The notes: a model not told the origin generated them from the sequence alone. 64,000 nt of DNA from JBCBGF01 sp039193455 (GCA_039193455.1 JBCCWO010000003.1:186001-250000), one strand, 5' to 3'. Positions 44,790 through 54,687 are shown, counted from the first letter of the stretch. Made by a program: numbers and translations.

Positions 44790-46832
44790 ATGTCAGCGGA
44801 CGCGTTCATCGAGCGGGAGATCCGGCACCGATTGGGGACATTCGGCGCGCAGGAACCGGTGTTCGATGGTGCGGCGCTGTCGAATGCCCTCGATGTATCA
44901 AGCGGGATGACCCTGGCCTGGTCGGCCAGCGACCATGCACCTTATGCGCTGAACGGGTGGCGGGATTCGGGCAACGGCAAAATCGACACCACGGTTCAGG
45001 GCAATCCGCACAAGACCCAAGGGGCGCTGGATGCCCTGCTCGCAGCAGGCGCAGACTTCGACTTTCTGCTCGACATGCAGGACCACCGCGCACGGCGGAT
45101 CGGCACCGAAGGTGGTGGGGCGCCGCCCTTGTTCACGTTCAATCGTCGCGCGGATGCACGCGACGGGCGCATTCTCTGGCCGCTGCCCACGTTTCACGAC
45201 ATCGGCTCACCCGAGTTTCTGGGTGGCCTTGACCCCGAGACCGTGCCCTGGGCCGAGAAGGCGGACCGGATCGTCTGGCGCGGCGGCGCGGGCAACCGCG
45301 GGCGCCTGGGAAAATATGGGCGCGGCGCGTTTATTCGGATGCTGCCGCTCTTGCGACGCCACGCCGATGGCGATCTTTCGGGCGAGGATACGTTGCGCGC
45401 CTTGCGGACGATGCCGCGTTACAAGCTGTTGGAGCGGTACTTCGACGACCCGCGGTTCGACGTCGGGTACACGGAAACCAGCGAAATTCCCGTGGCCGGG
45501 ACCGCGCTGTTGCAGCGGTTTGCGAAGGCGCCCCTGCCCCGGACCGCGTTTCAGCACTACAAATACATCCTCGTCCTGCCCGGCTCGGACGTCGGATCGA
45601 GCCTGTATTGGACCCTGAACTCGGGCTCGATCGCGCTGGTGATGGAGTGCGATTTCGAGACGTTCGGGACCTGCCATTTCCGGCCCTGGGAGCACTATGT
45701 CCCGATCCAGGCGTCGCTGCGCGGGATCGAGAAAGCGCTGGCCTGGTGCACGGACCATCCCGAGGCGTGCCAAGCGATGGCTGCGCGTGCGGGCGAGGTG
45801 TGTCGCCAGCTTGGGGATCCGGAACTGCGCAGGCGCACCAATGCGGGCGTGGTGGCCGGGGTCGCAGCGGCACTGGGCAAAACTCGGTCCTTCCCGGCGG
45901 GCGCGTTTCCGCCCCCGGCACGGGCGCGGCCGCCCGAGGCAAACGCCAAGACACCTGAGTTGACGATCTTTTTCATCGCCCAGCCGCCCGCCTACCAGAA
46001 CATGGGTGTCTATTTGGCCGCGTCAGTACGGGCGATGTATTCCGAGCCCGTGGATCTGGTAGGCTATGTGCCAGAAAGCGCGGCAGCCGCGCTCGACCCC
46101 AAGGCGCTGGCGCTTTACCGCAAGCTGGACGTGGATATCCGGGTGTTTGACGACGCGGATCGGTTTGCGCCCGCCTATCCGCACGGCAACAAGATCCTGG
46201 CGGCCCTGGAACCTCGTCGCACGCCATATTCGGCGTTTCTCGATTCAGATATGCTGATGATCCGGCCCAACCGGATTGCGAACCTGATCCGACCCGGCCA
46301 CGTGTCGGTCGCCCCGGCCACATCGATGTACTGGACCGGCCAGAAGATCTGGGACGAGGTGTATGAAGCCTGCGGTATGGCGGTGCCAGAGGCGCGCATC
46401 TGGCTGTCGCGACAAAGGCGTCGGCAGCTATTGCCATATTTCAACGCAGGGCTCGTTGCGTTCCCGGAAGGCCCGGTGGCGCCCGATGGCCGGTCCTTTG
46501 CCGAGATCTGGCACGATCTGGCGCAGGCGATCGATCGGCGCGACATCCCGAAAAAGCGCCCCTATCTGGACCAGTTGAGCCTGCCGCCCGCGATTTTGTC
46601 GGCAGGGCTGAACTGGAACATCCTGCCCGAAGAACAGCACTATATCCTAGGCGGTGCGCTGCGCGGGGCCGCCCTGCCCGCCGACCGCGAGATTGTTCTG
46701 TTGCACTATCGCAATTTCCGGAACCTGCGCGATGTCGGGCACCTGAAGACCGCCAAGTCGCTATTGCAGCGCGCCACGGGCGTCCGCCGGATCGGGCAGG
46801 TGGCGGCAGAGGGTGCCCTGACGGATGGCTGA
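44790..46832 (+). CDS. Two-domain glycosyltransferase: GT90-like plus GT-A-like
   Basis: 680 residues from ATG 44790. The N-terminal part (about 1-370) resembles GT90/CAP10 enzymes: KADRIVWRGGAGNRG, YKYILVLPGSDVGSSLYWTLNSGSIAL and FRPWEHYVPI. The C-terminal part (about 385-680) looks like a GT-A enzyme with the metal-binding FLDSDMLMIRP (about 484-494) and a HGNKILAAL segment, GT8-like. Two catalytic domains in one chain could add two sugars in sequence. It overlaps the next gene by 8 bases. The domain assignment is from pattern only. Confidence 0.72.
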   Translation: MSADAFIEREIRHRLGTFGAQEPVFDGAALSNALDVSSGMTLAWSASDHAPYALNGWRDSGNGKIDTTVQGNPHKTQGALDALLAAGADFDFLLDMQDHRARRIGTEGGGAPPLFTFNRRADARDGRILWPLPTFHDIGSPEFLGGLDPETVPWAEKADRIVWRGGAGNRGRLGKYGRGAFIRMLPLLRRHADGDLSGEDTLRALRTMPRYKLLERYFDDPRFDVGYTETSEIPVAGTALLQRFAKAPLPRTAFQHYKYILVLPGSDVGSSLYWTLNSGSIALVMECDFETFGTCHFRPWEHYVPIQASLRGIEKALAWCTDHPEACQAMAARAGEVCRQLGDPELRRRTNAGVVAGVAAALGKTRSFPAGAFPPPARARPPEANAKTPELTIFFIAQPPAYQNMGVYLAASVRAMYSEPVDLVGYVPESAAAALDPKALALYRKLDVDIRVFDDADRFAPAYPHGNKILAALEPRRTPYSAFLDSDMLMIRPNRIANLIRPGHVSVAPATSMYWTGQKIWDEVYEACGMAVPEARIWLSRQRRRQLLPYFNAGLVAFPEGPVAPDGRSFAEIWHDLAQAIDRRDIPKKRPYLDQLSLPPAILSAGLNWNILPEEQHYILGGALRGAALPADREIVLLHYRNFRNLRDVGHLKTAKSLLQRATGVRRIGQVAAEGALTDG

Positions 46833-47691
46833 GGCTTTGGCCGCACCGCGCCGCGCGCCGTTGGCGGGTGATGGGCTGACGCTGTTTGAGAGCCGAGATT
46901 TGCGGATGGTCTTCTTCGGGCCGCGCCCGGTGGGCGCGCGCCGTGTCGTTGTGGCGTTCGCACCGTTCGATGCGCCTTTTGTTCCGGCGGATGGCGGCTG
47001 GGGCCATGCGGCGCTTGCCAAGCGCGGGATAGCGCATGTCTGCGTCCTGCACCGCGACCCCGATTGGTACCAGAACGCAACCTTTTTCAGGGCCATGGCC
47101 GCCTGCCGTGAGGCGTTGGGCCCGGCCTGCGCGATCACGGCCTATGGGTTCAGCATGGGCGGCTACGGCGCGCTTCTTGGCGCGGCGACCCTGGGGGCAG
47201 ACCGTGCAGTGGCGATCTCGCCGCAAGTGACCATCGATCCCAGTGTGCCCCCCCACGAGACACGCTTTCGGGCGCAATGGCAGGCGATGGGCCCCTGGCA
47301 GCATGATTTGGCCGCGGCGATGGATGACGCACGAACCTACGTGGTTCTCTACGATCCGCTCCATCGGCGCGACCGCCGGCACGAGGCGCTGATCGCCCGG
47401 CGGGCGGGCTACACGCGCTGTCTGATCCACGGGGCCGGGCATGCCGGGATCCAGGCGCTGGTCCAGATGGACGCGATTGAACCGTTGTTCGACTTGCTTG
47501 CCGGTACTGCACGCCCCGCCGATCTGCGCCAGGCCTATCGGGCCGCGCGGCCACGGGGGTTTCGCTATCTGCGCAAGGTTGGGACGCTGCTGCATGCGCG
47601 CGACCACCCGATGGCCGCCACGTACCGGTCCCATGCGCAGGCCCAGGGGTTCCACCGGTTGCTCAAACGGTGGGATGCGCCGCGCCCGTAA
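46825..47691 (+). CDS. Alpha/beta-hydrolase-like protein in polysaccharide locus
   Basis: 288 residues. A nucleophile elbow YGFSMGGYGALL lies near residues 111-122. The late HGAGHAG could hold the catalytic His, and an Asp in the VVLYDPLH segment could complete a triad. It is probably an esterase or lipase-like fold of unknown substrate. It overlaps the fused glycosyltransferase by 8 bases, so it may modify or trim a glycan or acyl group. It is not a recognised named family. Confidence 0.6.
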   Translation: MAEALAAPRRAPLAGDGLTLFESRDLRMVFFGPRPVGARRVVVAFAPFDAPFVPADGGWGHAALAKRGIAHVCVLHRDPDWYQNATFFRAMAACREALGPACAITAYGFSMGGYGALLGAATLGADRAVAISPQVTIDPSVPPHETRFRAQWQAMGPWQHDLAAAMDDARTYVVLYDPLHRRDRRHEALIARRAGYTRCLIHGAGHAGIQALVQMDAIEPLFDLLAGTARPADLRQAYRAARPRGFRYLRKVGTLLHARDHPMAATYRSHAQAQGFHRLLKRWDAPRP

Positions 47692-47948
47692 AAGCCGGTC
47701 GGTTCGAAGGGCGTTCTGCCGCGCCGCCGCATCACAGTGTCGCCGCACCCCCGCCGCATTTTCGCCGCAGAGACGCGGTTTCTATGGCGGGTGCGCCCGT
47801 GCTGCTGCGGGCCGCGAAGAGTTCCGGAATTCCAAGTAAAAACAGAAATTTGCGACAGGAAATGCGCGTCGTTTTGCGGATGCGCCGGTAGGTTTGTGAG
47901 AGCGTTGGGACGCATTTTGACACACTCTGCACTGCGGCACGGGGCCCC

Positions 47949-49472
47949 ATGAGCCGCGTGCGCGCAGCCGACGAGATCGTTGAAACGAACGCGCCGGACA
48001 GCTTTTCCGGCGTCGTCCTGCGTGGCAGCCTGCATATCGGGCTGAGCCAGGCGGTGGGCGTGGGCTGCATGATCGGTTCGGTCATCGTCCTGTCGCGGTT
48101 TCTGACGGCCTATGATTTCGGCCTGATCGCGATGGTGGGCCCGGTGCTGGCGTTTCTGGCGATGTTTCGAGACCTTGGCCTGCTGCAAGCAGTGATCCAG
48201 AAGAAGGATCTGACCTACGGCCAGCTCAATACGCTGTTCTGGATCAACATGGCGATCAGCGCGGGATTGACGCTGATCCTTGTTCTCGCAGCGCCGTGGA
48301 TTGCCGCATTCTACCGGGCGCCAGATCTGGTGCCGCTGATCCAGGTGATGGCGCTTGGCATGGTAATCACCGGGCTCGGGGCGCAGCATTTTGCGCTGAT
48401 GAACCGGCAGATGATGTTCGGGCGGATGGCAATTAACGCAAGCCTGATCGCAGTGGCGGGTTTGGCAACCTCGATCCTTTGGGCCCTCGTTGCACCCTCG
48501 GCCTGGGCCTTGGTGGCCGGATCGATCCTGGGGATGGTGCTGGGTGCGGTGCTGGTCTGGCTCTGGGTGCCGTGGCGACCAACATGGCCCGCATGGGCGC
48601 CGGGCACCGGCACGCTTTTTGGCTTTGGCGCGGGGGTGACCGGGTTCAAGCTGGCGAATTTCTTTTCCCGCAACCTCGACAATATCCTGATCGGGCGTGC
48701 CTGGGGCGGTGAGACGCTGGGTCTGTATGACCGGGCCTATAAGCTGCTTCTCTTCCCGCTGAACCGCGTGGCCCAGCCGCTGTCGCAGGTGATGGTGCCG
48801 GTTTTGTCGCGGATGCAGGATGAGCCTGCGCGCTACAACCACGCGTTCTTTCGGGTATTTGGCCTGATGCAGCTGGCGGTGTTGCCGGGGGTGGCCGCGG
48901 CAACGGCCATGGCCGAGACAGCGGTGCCGTTCCTTTTGGGCGCGCAATGGGCCGCCGCGGCGCCGATCTTTGCCGCCCTGGGCATCGCAGGCATGGTTCA
49001 GCCGCTGGGCAGCCCCACCGGCTGGATCTTCATCAGCCAGGGGCGCACGACCGAGATGGCGTGGTGGGGCTTTGCATCCGCGCTGATCACCTGCGGGGCG
49101 TTCCTTTGGGGCGTGCAACACGGGGTGGTCGAGTTGGCCCTGGCCTATGCCGGCGCGTCCGTTCTGAAGCTTGGCCCGCTTTGGTGGATCATCTGCCGCA
49201 AGGGGGCGATTGCGCCGGCCCGGCTGAGCGACCGGATTCTGCCGGTGCTTGCGGCGGGCTTTGTCACGCTGGGCGCGCTGACGCTGGTGCAGGACACGCT
49301 GCCTGGGCCTGCGGTTGTCCGCCTGATCACCGGGACGCTTCTGTCGTACGCGATGTTCACGGCGCTGATCGCGATGACGCCATACGGCCGCCTGATCCTG
49401 GCCGAGGCGCGCGGGCTGGCGTTCAAAAGGCTCGCCCGGCTGCCGCGCCCTGCCATGAAGGGGACGGCATGA
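47949..49472 (+). CDS. wzx: Wzx-type oligosaccharide flippase
   Basis: 507 residues with about 12-14 membrane helices across the whole length. The start SGVVLRGSLHIGLSQAVGVGCMIGSVIVLSRFLT and the NFFSRNLDNILIGRAWG loop are typical of MOP-superfamily polysaccharide exporters. It flips lipid-linked repeat units to the periplasm. It is coupled to the next gene (ATGA overlap). No wzy, wza or wzc was found, so chain assembly genes are elsewhere. Confidence 0.88.
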   Translation: MSRVRAADEIVETNAPDSFSGVVLRGSLHIGLSQAVGVGCMIGSVIVLSRFLTAYDFGLIAMVGPVLAFLAMFRDLGLLQAVIQKKDLTYGQLNTLFWINMAISAGLTLILVLAAPWIAAFYRAPDLVPLIQVMALGMVITGLGAQHFALMNRQMMFGRMAINASLIAVAGLATSILWALVAPSAWALVAGSILGMVLGAVLVWLWVPWRPTWPAWAPGTGTLFGFGAGVTGFKLANFFSRNLDNILIGRAWGGETLGLYDRAYKLLLFPLNRVAQPLSQVMVPVLSRMQDEPARYNHAFFRVFGLMQLAVLPGVAAATAMAETAVPFLLGAQWAAAAPIFAALGIAGMVQPLGSPTGWIFISQGRTTEMAWWGFASALITCGAFLWGVQHGVVELALAYAGASVLKLGPLWWIICRKGAIAPARLSDRILPVLAAGFVTLGALTLVQDTLPGPAVVRLITGTLLSYAMFTALIAMTPYGRLILAEARGLAFKRLARLPRPAMKGTA

Positions 49473-50848
49473 AGATCATCGTCGAAAACTGCGTCTTCAT
49501 GAATGGCGGTGACAGCGCCATCGGCTTTGCCTTGAAGCAGATCGTCGAGGACGCTTTGCCCGAGGCAGAGATCACCTTCGCAGATTCCGGGCTGCCCGCC
49601 ATCGCCCGGTATTACCCAGAGATCGACTTTACCCCGTTGCCGTCCTTTGTGATGGAAGACGCGCCGCTCTTGCAGTTTCTGAAGAAACGGCTTGGCGCGT
49701 ATCGCAAGTACTTCGTTGTGCGGCGGGTCTATCTGGCCTGTGCGGTGGCATTCACGCGCCTTTTGCGGCGCATTGGCCTGCCTGTAACGGGGCGTGTTGG
49801 CCAAGCGATTGCCCCGTACCTGGATGCCGATCTGGTGATCACGACCGGCGGCACGTACCTCTTAAGCAAGTATGACTGTACGCGTCGGATCCTTGAGTTT
49901 CAGAAGGACCTGCAGCTTGGCAAACCTCTGATCGCGTTCACCCAATCCTTTGAGCCCTTCGCAGACGACTACCGCGCGCGGGCGCTGGCGCGTCAGTTGC
50001 ACCGGATGCGGGCGATCCTTGTGCGGCATGAGACATCGCGCGGGCATGTCGAGGATCTGATCGGTCGGTCGGACCATGTGGTGACCGCCGCGGATTGCGT
50101 TTTCGCGCTGTGGCGTCCGGGGCCCGTGACTGTTGCCGAGCGGCGCATTCGGTCGGGCCGGGATGCGGACGATCGCCTGCGGATCGGGGTGTCGGTGCGG
50201 CAGCTCAAATCCTTTGGCGTGCGCGACCGGGAGTTGGGCATTTCGCTTTATCGCCAATCGATCCTGGCGGCGGTGACGGCACTTGTGCGCGATCATGGGG
50301 CCGAGGTGACGTTCCTGTCGACCTGTCAGGGGATCGACGAATACTGGACCGACGACTCGGCGGTGGCGGCGGAGTTCGCCGCGGGCCTGCCAGCGGATGT
50401 GGCCGCGTCCGTGCAGGTAGACCGTGATTTTCACACACCATTGGATTTGATCGAACGGCTTAAGGCGTTTGACGGGGTGATCCCCTGCCGGTTGCACATG
50501 GCAATCCTGTCGGTCTGCGCCAACACACCTGCCCTGCCGGTGTCCTATGAGCCGAAGTTCCAAGAAACCTTCGCCGAGCTTGGCCTGCCCGATCTGGTCA
50601 CCGATGTTGCCGAGATTGAGCCAGAGGCGTTCGCCCAGGCCGTGCGCGCTTGGGCCGCCGATCTCGACGGCGTGAACGCAGCTATCGCGCGGGGCGCGCC
50701 TGCCATGAAGGCGTCCGCGCAAAGCGCCGGCACGGTGGTCGCGCAGGCCTATGCCGCGTGGCAGCGGGACCGGCGTGCCGAGGGCCCCCCCGCGGCCAAG
50801 AGCGCACGCCGCCCTGCCCCGCGCCGCCAAACCGATACAGGAGACTGA
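49469..50848 (+). CDS. Polysaccharide pyruvyl-transferase family protein
   Basis: 459 residues. MKIIVENCVFMNGGDSAIGFALKQIVEDALP and the TTGGTYLLSKYD loop match the pyruvyl-transferase (PS_pyruv_trans) fold; the late CRLHMAILSV motif is the most conserved. It adds a pyruvyl ketal to sugars in capsule/EPS. The tail (from about residue 430) is Arg/Pro-rich and may be disordered. It is between the flippase and two GT4 genes. Confidence 0.82.
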   Translation: MKIIVENCVFMNGGDSAIGFALKQIVEDALPEAEITFADSGLPAIARYYPEIDFTPLPSFVMEDAPLLQFLKKRLGAYRKYFVVRRVYLACAVAFTRLLRRIGLPVTGRVGQAIAPYLDADLVITTGGTYLLSKYDCTRRILEFQKDLQLGKPLIAFTQSFEPFADDYRARALARQLHRMRAILVRHETSRGHVEDLIGRSDHVVTAADCVFALWRPGPVTVAERRIRSGRDADDRLRIGVSVRQLKSFGVRDRELGISLYRQSILAAVTALVRDHGAEVTFLSTCQGIDEYWTDDSAVAAEFAAGLPADVAASVQVDRDFHTPLDLIERLKAFDGVIPCRLHMAILSVCANTPALPVSYEPKFQETFAELGLPDLVTDVAEIEPEAFAQAVRAWAADLDGVNAAIARGAPAMKASAQSAGTVVAQAYAAWQRDRRAEGPPAAKSARRPAPRRQTDTGD

Positions 50849-50850
50849 CG

Positions 50851-51945
50851 ATGCGCATTCTTTTTGCCGGGGGGAACAGTTGGCTGCCCGAAGCGAGTGG
50901 CGGCACCCAGAACAGCACCGACCATCTGATCCGCCAGAGCATCGCCCAAGGGCATGACTGCGCTGTCTATTGCGGCACATCCGGGCGCGGTGCGTTTGGC
51001 TGGCGGATGCGGGCACAGCGCAAGCTGACAGGACGCGCCTTCAGCGTGGACCGCAGCCAGGGCTATGAGGTGATGCGCACGTGGGAGCCGATGGATCCTG
51101 CCCGCGTGCGTGCGGCCACCGCGCGGTTCCGTCCGGATGTCGTTGTGGTGCAGACGCGCGGGTCCGCCGCGCTGGGCCAGGAGTATGCAAGGCTCGGGGT
51201 GCCCACTGTGCTTTACCTGCGCAACATCGAGTTTGAGGAAAACGGCGGGGATGTGAGCGCGATCCCCGGCGCGCGGTTCGTTGCGAATTCAAGCTTTACG
51301 GCGGGCGCCTATCGCGAGGCCTATGGGATCGACTGCACGGTGATCCCGCCCACCATCGATTTTGAGAAGTATCGCTGCGAGACGACGCGCGACTGTGTAA
51401 CGCTCGTCAATATCCATCCCAAGAAAGGCTATGCGATCGCCCGCGATATGGCGCTGGCCTGCCCGGACATACCGTTCCTGTTTGTAGAGGCCTGGACCCT
51501 GTGGGACGGCCTGTTCGATGAGATCATGGCCGAGATTGCGGCCCTGCCGAACGTGACGTTTCAGCGGCGCACGTCGGACATGTCGACCGTCTATGGCCGC
51601 ACCAAGATCCTGCTCGCCCCAAGCCAGTGGGAAGAGGCCTGGGGCCGCGTCGCGTCCGAGGCCCATTGCAGCGGCATCCCGGTGATCGGCTCGGATCGCG
51701 GGGGCCTGCCACAGGCGATCGGCCCCGGCGGCATTGTGGTGGCCCATGATGCCCCGACCGAGGTCTGGGTCGCGGCCCTGAGACGCCTTTGGGAGGACGC
51801 GGGCGCCTACAAAGAGGTCTCGGACGCCGCAGCAACCTACGCCCGGCGCCCGGAATTGGCGTTTGAGGCGCAGCACGCGACCTTTATGGACGTCCTGGCC
51901 GACGCCGTTGCCGCAAAGGGCGGTGACCAGCGGGCCAGCGCCTGA
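50851..51945 (+). CDS. Family 4 glycosyltransferase
   Basis: 364 residues from ATG 50851 with GGAGACTGACG upstream. An N-terminal MRILFAGGNSW Rossmann start is followed by the C-terminal EEAWGRVASEAHCSGIPVIGSDRGGLPQAI donor-binding stretch (E-x7-E). This GT-B enzyme transfers a nucleotide sugar. It begins 2 bases after the pyruvyltransferase-like stop. Confidence 0.88.
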   Translation: MRILFAGGNSWLPEASGGTQNSTDHLIRQSIAQGHDCAVYCGTSGRGAFGWRMRAQRKLTGRAFSVDRSQGYEVMRTWEPMDPARVRAATARFRPDVVVVQTRGSAALGQEYARLGVPTVLYLRNIEFEENGGDVSAIPGARFVANSSFTAGAYREAYGIDCTVIPPTIDFEKYRCETTRDCVTLVNIHPKKGYAIARDMALACPDIPFLFVEAWTLWDGLFDEIMAEIAALPNVTFQRRTSDMSTVYGRTKILLAPSQWEEAWGRVASEAHCSGIPVIGSDRGGLPQAIGPGGIVVAHDAPTEVWVAALRRLWEDAGAYKEVSDAAATYARRPELAFEAQHATFMDVLADAVAAKGGDQRASA

Positions 51946-51958
51946 TGCGGAGCGCGCC

Positions 51959-53143
51959 ATGAAGATCTGCTTCAGCGTTTCGACGTTTCTATCGCGCTCA
52001 CAGACCTTTGTGACGACGCAAGTCCTCCATGCCGTCCGCGCGGGCCATGACGTGAGCGTTGCCTGCCGCGAGGTGGCGAGCGACACGGTGCTGGATGCAA
52101 ACGCGCGCGCCACGCTCGATCAGGTGCGCCTCATCCGCTGGCCCCCAGCCCCGCCACCGCTGTTGCGCCACGCGCCCCCCCGCGTTGCCGACCGCATCAT
52201 CGCGCGCCGCACCCGCGCCGCCTGGCGGCGGCAGGTCGATGCGGATGTCGTCGTGGCGCATTTCGGCTATCAGGGCGCCCGGATCGCGCGCGCCCAAGCC
52301 GGCTGGGCCGACGCCCCGCCGCTGGTGACGATCTATCATGGCCGCGATGTCAGCGTGGAGTATGCGCGCAATGGCATGGCCAAATACCGCCAGCTTTTTG
52401 CGCAGGGCGCTCTGCACCTGCCGGTCAACCGGAGCTTTGCCAAGATGCTCGTGGCGGCCGGCGCCCCCGCCGACCGGGTGGAGGCCCTGCATCTGGGCGT
52501 ACCCGTCGACCGCTACCCCTTTGCACCAAAGCCCCTGGGCACGCCGCTGCGTCTGCTGAGCGTGTGCCGTTTGGTGGAAAAGAAGGGGATCGATGTGGCG
52601 ATCAAGGCCCTGGCGATGTTGCGCGAGCGGCATCCGGAGATCGGCTGGACCTACGCGATCGGCGGCGATGGGCCGATGGACGCAACGTTGCGGGGCTTGG
52701 TCAATGCACATGGGCTGGAAGCGCATGTCCGGTTCCTGGGCCCTTTGTCCCACGACGAGACGCTCAGACGGATCGCCGAGGCAGACGCACTGCTGGCCCC
52801 CAGCGTGACGGCGGCGGATGGCGACCAGGAGGGGATCCCTGTGACCCTGATGGAGGCGATGGCGCTGGGGACGGTTGTGATCAGCTCGCGGCATTCGGGG
52901 ATACCGGAGTTGGTACAGGATGGCGTGAGCGGATTGTTGGCGAAAGAGCGGGACGAGGCCGGGCTGTGCGCGAACTTGTGCGGGTTTGCAAACGGCGCGT
53001 GGGACGCGTCGGCTCTGGCCTACGCGGCACGGAGGGCGGTTGAGGCGGGGTTTGCGGAAGGCGAGCAGACGGCGACGCTGATAGAGCGGTGTGCGGCGAT
53101 GGTAGGCGCGCGGCATGGTGGGCCGGTGCGGTGGCGGGTTTAG
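51959..53143 (+). CDS. Family 4 glycosyltransferase (colanic-acid WcaL/AmsK-like)
   Basis: 394 residues from ATG 51959. STFLSRSQTFVTTQV and AHFGYQG open the protein; VCRLVEKKGIDVAIKA and the late EGIPVTLMEAMALGTVVISS are typical of the WcaL-like GT4 subgroup. It is 13 bases after the previous glycosyltransferase and closes the plus-strand polysaccharide run. After this gene the GC content drops. Confidence 0.88.
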   Translation: MKICFSVSTFLSRSQTFVTTQVLHAVRAGHDVSVACREVASDTVLDANARATLDQVRLIRWPPAPPPLLRHAPPRVADRIIARRTRAAWRRQVDADVVVAHFGYQGARIARAQAGWADAPPLVTIYHGRDVSVEYARNGMAKYRQLFAQGALHLPVNRSFAKMLVAAGAPADRVEALHLGVPVDRYPFAPKPLGTPLRLLSVCRLVEKKGIDVAIKALAMLRERHPEIGWTYAIGGDGPMDATLRGLVNAHGLEAHVRFLGPLSHDETLRRIAEADALLAPSVTAADGDQEGIPVTLMEAMALGTVVISSRHSGIPELVQDGVSGLLAKERDEAGLCANLCGFANGAWDASALAYAARRAVEAGFAEGEQTATLIERCAAMVGARHGGPVRWRV

Positions 53144-53515
53144 GATGTGGGCCCTAGGGGTCAACTAGTGGGTCGTGGCGGATTGCTAGTCCGATGAAAT
53201 CTCTCACACTACCAGTGACATAGGGGCAAACGAACCATACCACTCCGATAACTGACACCAAAGAGAATCTGCGTGGCTTTTTTTGTTGATGTCTACGCAT
53301 CGCTCGGCGTCTGCTACTCCTAAACTAAGCGAAGACTGTCTGCCGCCTCGCCGCCGGCCTCACCCCAGGACGAGGCCGACGCTACTCATCAAGCGAGAAA
53401 TACACTGATTACTGCACTGCAGCATAGAGGCGCCGCTCATCTCCGATTAGCGCATTTTTGGAAACACAGTAGTTCTCTATTGGCGACAATTTGAAAATGG
53501 CTTCGTTTCGGCTTT
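53144..53515. other. Non-coding stretch at start of accessory region
   Basis: No gene was seen in about 370 bases. The sequence is less GC-rich than the left flank and has scattered A/T tracts. It marks the junction between the polysaccharide locus and the atypical region. No direct repeat or tRNA was found. Confidence 0.5.
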
Positions 53516-54076
53516 TCAGTCCGTGTCCGTAGCGAGATAAGCCCGCAGTGCCTTGTGTCGGGCCACCTCGGCGGCGCGGCGGTAGCGATGCAGGAGCCGC
53601 AAGCGCTGCGACACAGACTCGTGTGTCACCCTTTCGGTTTCGGTCCGCGCGTATGCTTCTTTCCGCGCGCGCCGGAGCAATTGTGCCTCAACCTCCAGGC
53701 TGACCCCGGGCACAAATGCCCGTTTCTCCACAATCGTCTTTCTAGCTTCGGTGAGATGGTCCGTGAGATCCGCCTCCGCCACCACGTCGGACATAAATGT
53801 GGCCTCCACAGCCTTGACCCGATCAAGCTTGGCCTCCGCCGCAGCAAGGGCGCGTGCTGCAGCGTGTCGCCTTCCGTGGGCAGTAGGCGGCAGCTCAGCA
53901 AACGCGTCGCCCACCACAGCACGGTAGAGTTCGTCGATGGCGTCTTCCGTTGGCCGCGCATTCAGCCCGTGCTTGGTAGCGTTGCGCCCCGACCGCGTTT
54001 TTCCCGATCGGGTGCGCGGTCCTGTACTGGCCAACGCATTCGTGCGGTTGGCGGCGATCTGGCGCGTGCTGGTCAT
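53516..54076 (-). CDS. Uncharacterised protein with STGPRT/NATKHGL motif
   Basis: 186 residues. RTNALASTGPRTRSGKTRSGRNATKHGL resembles a motif found in many uncharacterised proteins on accessory elements. The rest is helical and charged (AAARALAAAEAKLDRV and later Arg-rich segments), suggesting nucleic-acid binding. The function is unknown. It overlaps the upstream gene by ATGA, so the pair is co-translated. Confidence 0.65.
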   Translation of the reverse strand: MTSTRQIAANRTNALASTGPRTRSGKTRSGRNATKHGLNARPTEDAIDELYRAVVGDAFAELPPTAHGRRHAAARALAAAEAKLDRVKAVEATFMSDVVAEADLTDHLTEARKTIVEKRAFVPGVSLEVEAQLLRRARKEAYARTETERVTHESVSQRLRLLHRYRRAAEVARHKALRAYLATDTD

Positions 54077-54687
54077 CAGGCCGCTGTCACGATTTCGGCG
54101 TCGGCGATCTCGGGCCTGCCTGCACTTTGAAGACGATCATATTCGGGGCGCAAGAGACGCCGGCGGCGCTCGAGATCGCGGATCCGTTCGTCGTGAGCGC
54201 GTGCGGTGTCAGACCGCCATGCGCGTGCAACCAAGTCATCTATGCTCTGGTCCGTCAGATCCACGAACGCGGTTTCCGCGGCGCGGCGCTCCTTCGGCCT
54301 TGTGCTGATCAGGTCAAATGACAACTGCAGAGCCCATTCCTCCCGCGCCTCTTTCCCCGCTGGGATCATCTCGCGCCGGTTCGGATCCGATGCCGCTTTC
54401 AGAACGCCCACCGTTAGCTCCCGATGGCAAAGCCGCCGATACGCCTCGATCACCGCCGCATCCCGCAACCGCCTGTGGCGATCGACTTCCCACTCATAGG
54501 TCACGAGGTCCCGGGCAAGCCGTTTGGCATAGGCTGTCTTCGGCGCAAGCTCTGCCACAAGCGCTGCCGTCAATGCGGCGCACTCAGACGCAACTTCCCC
54601 AGGATACACCTCCGGCACAGGGATAGGGAGGTCCAAGACCTCTCCGGACTTGAGTGGCACCATGGGTGCCGGTTTACTCTGGGACAT
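54076..54687 (-). CDS. Uncharacterised helical protein, partner of 53516 gene
   Basis: 203 residues from ATG 54687 with a perfect AGGAGG upstream. It is mostly alpha-helical and charged, with a Glu/Arg/Leu-rich C-terminus (RIRDLERRRRLLRPEYDRL). No named family was recognised. The 4-base ATGA overlap with the downstream gene shows a two-gene unit. Confidence 0.6.
   Translation of the reverse strand: MSQSKPAPMVPLKSGEVLDLPIPVPEVYPGEVASECAALTAALVAELAPKTAYAKRLARDLVTYEWEVDRHRRLRDAAVIEAYRRLCHRELTVGVLKAASDPNRREMIPAGKEAREEWALQLSFDLISTRPKERRAAETAFVDLTDQSIDDLVARAWRSDTARAHDERIRDLERRRRLLRPEYDRLQSAGRPEIADAEIVTAA

Noticed and set aside
48947..49468. Extended start of the pyruvyltransferase-like gene
   Set aside because: The upstream part lies inside the flippase gene in another frame; the ATG at 49469 overlaps the flippase stop and opens with a proper fold start.
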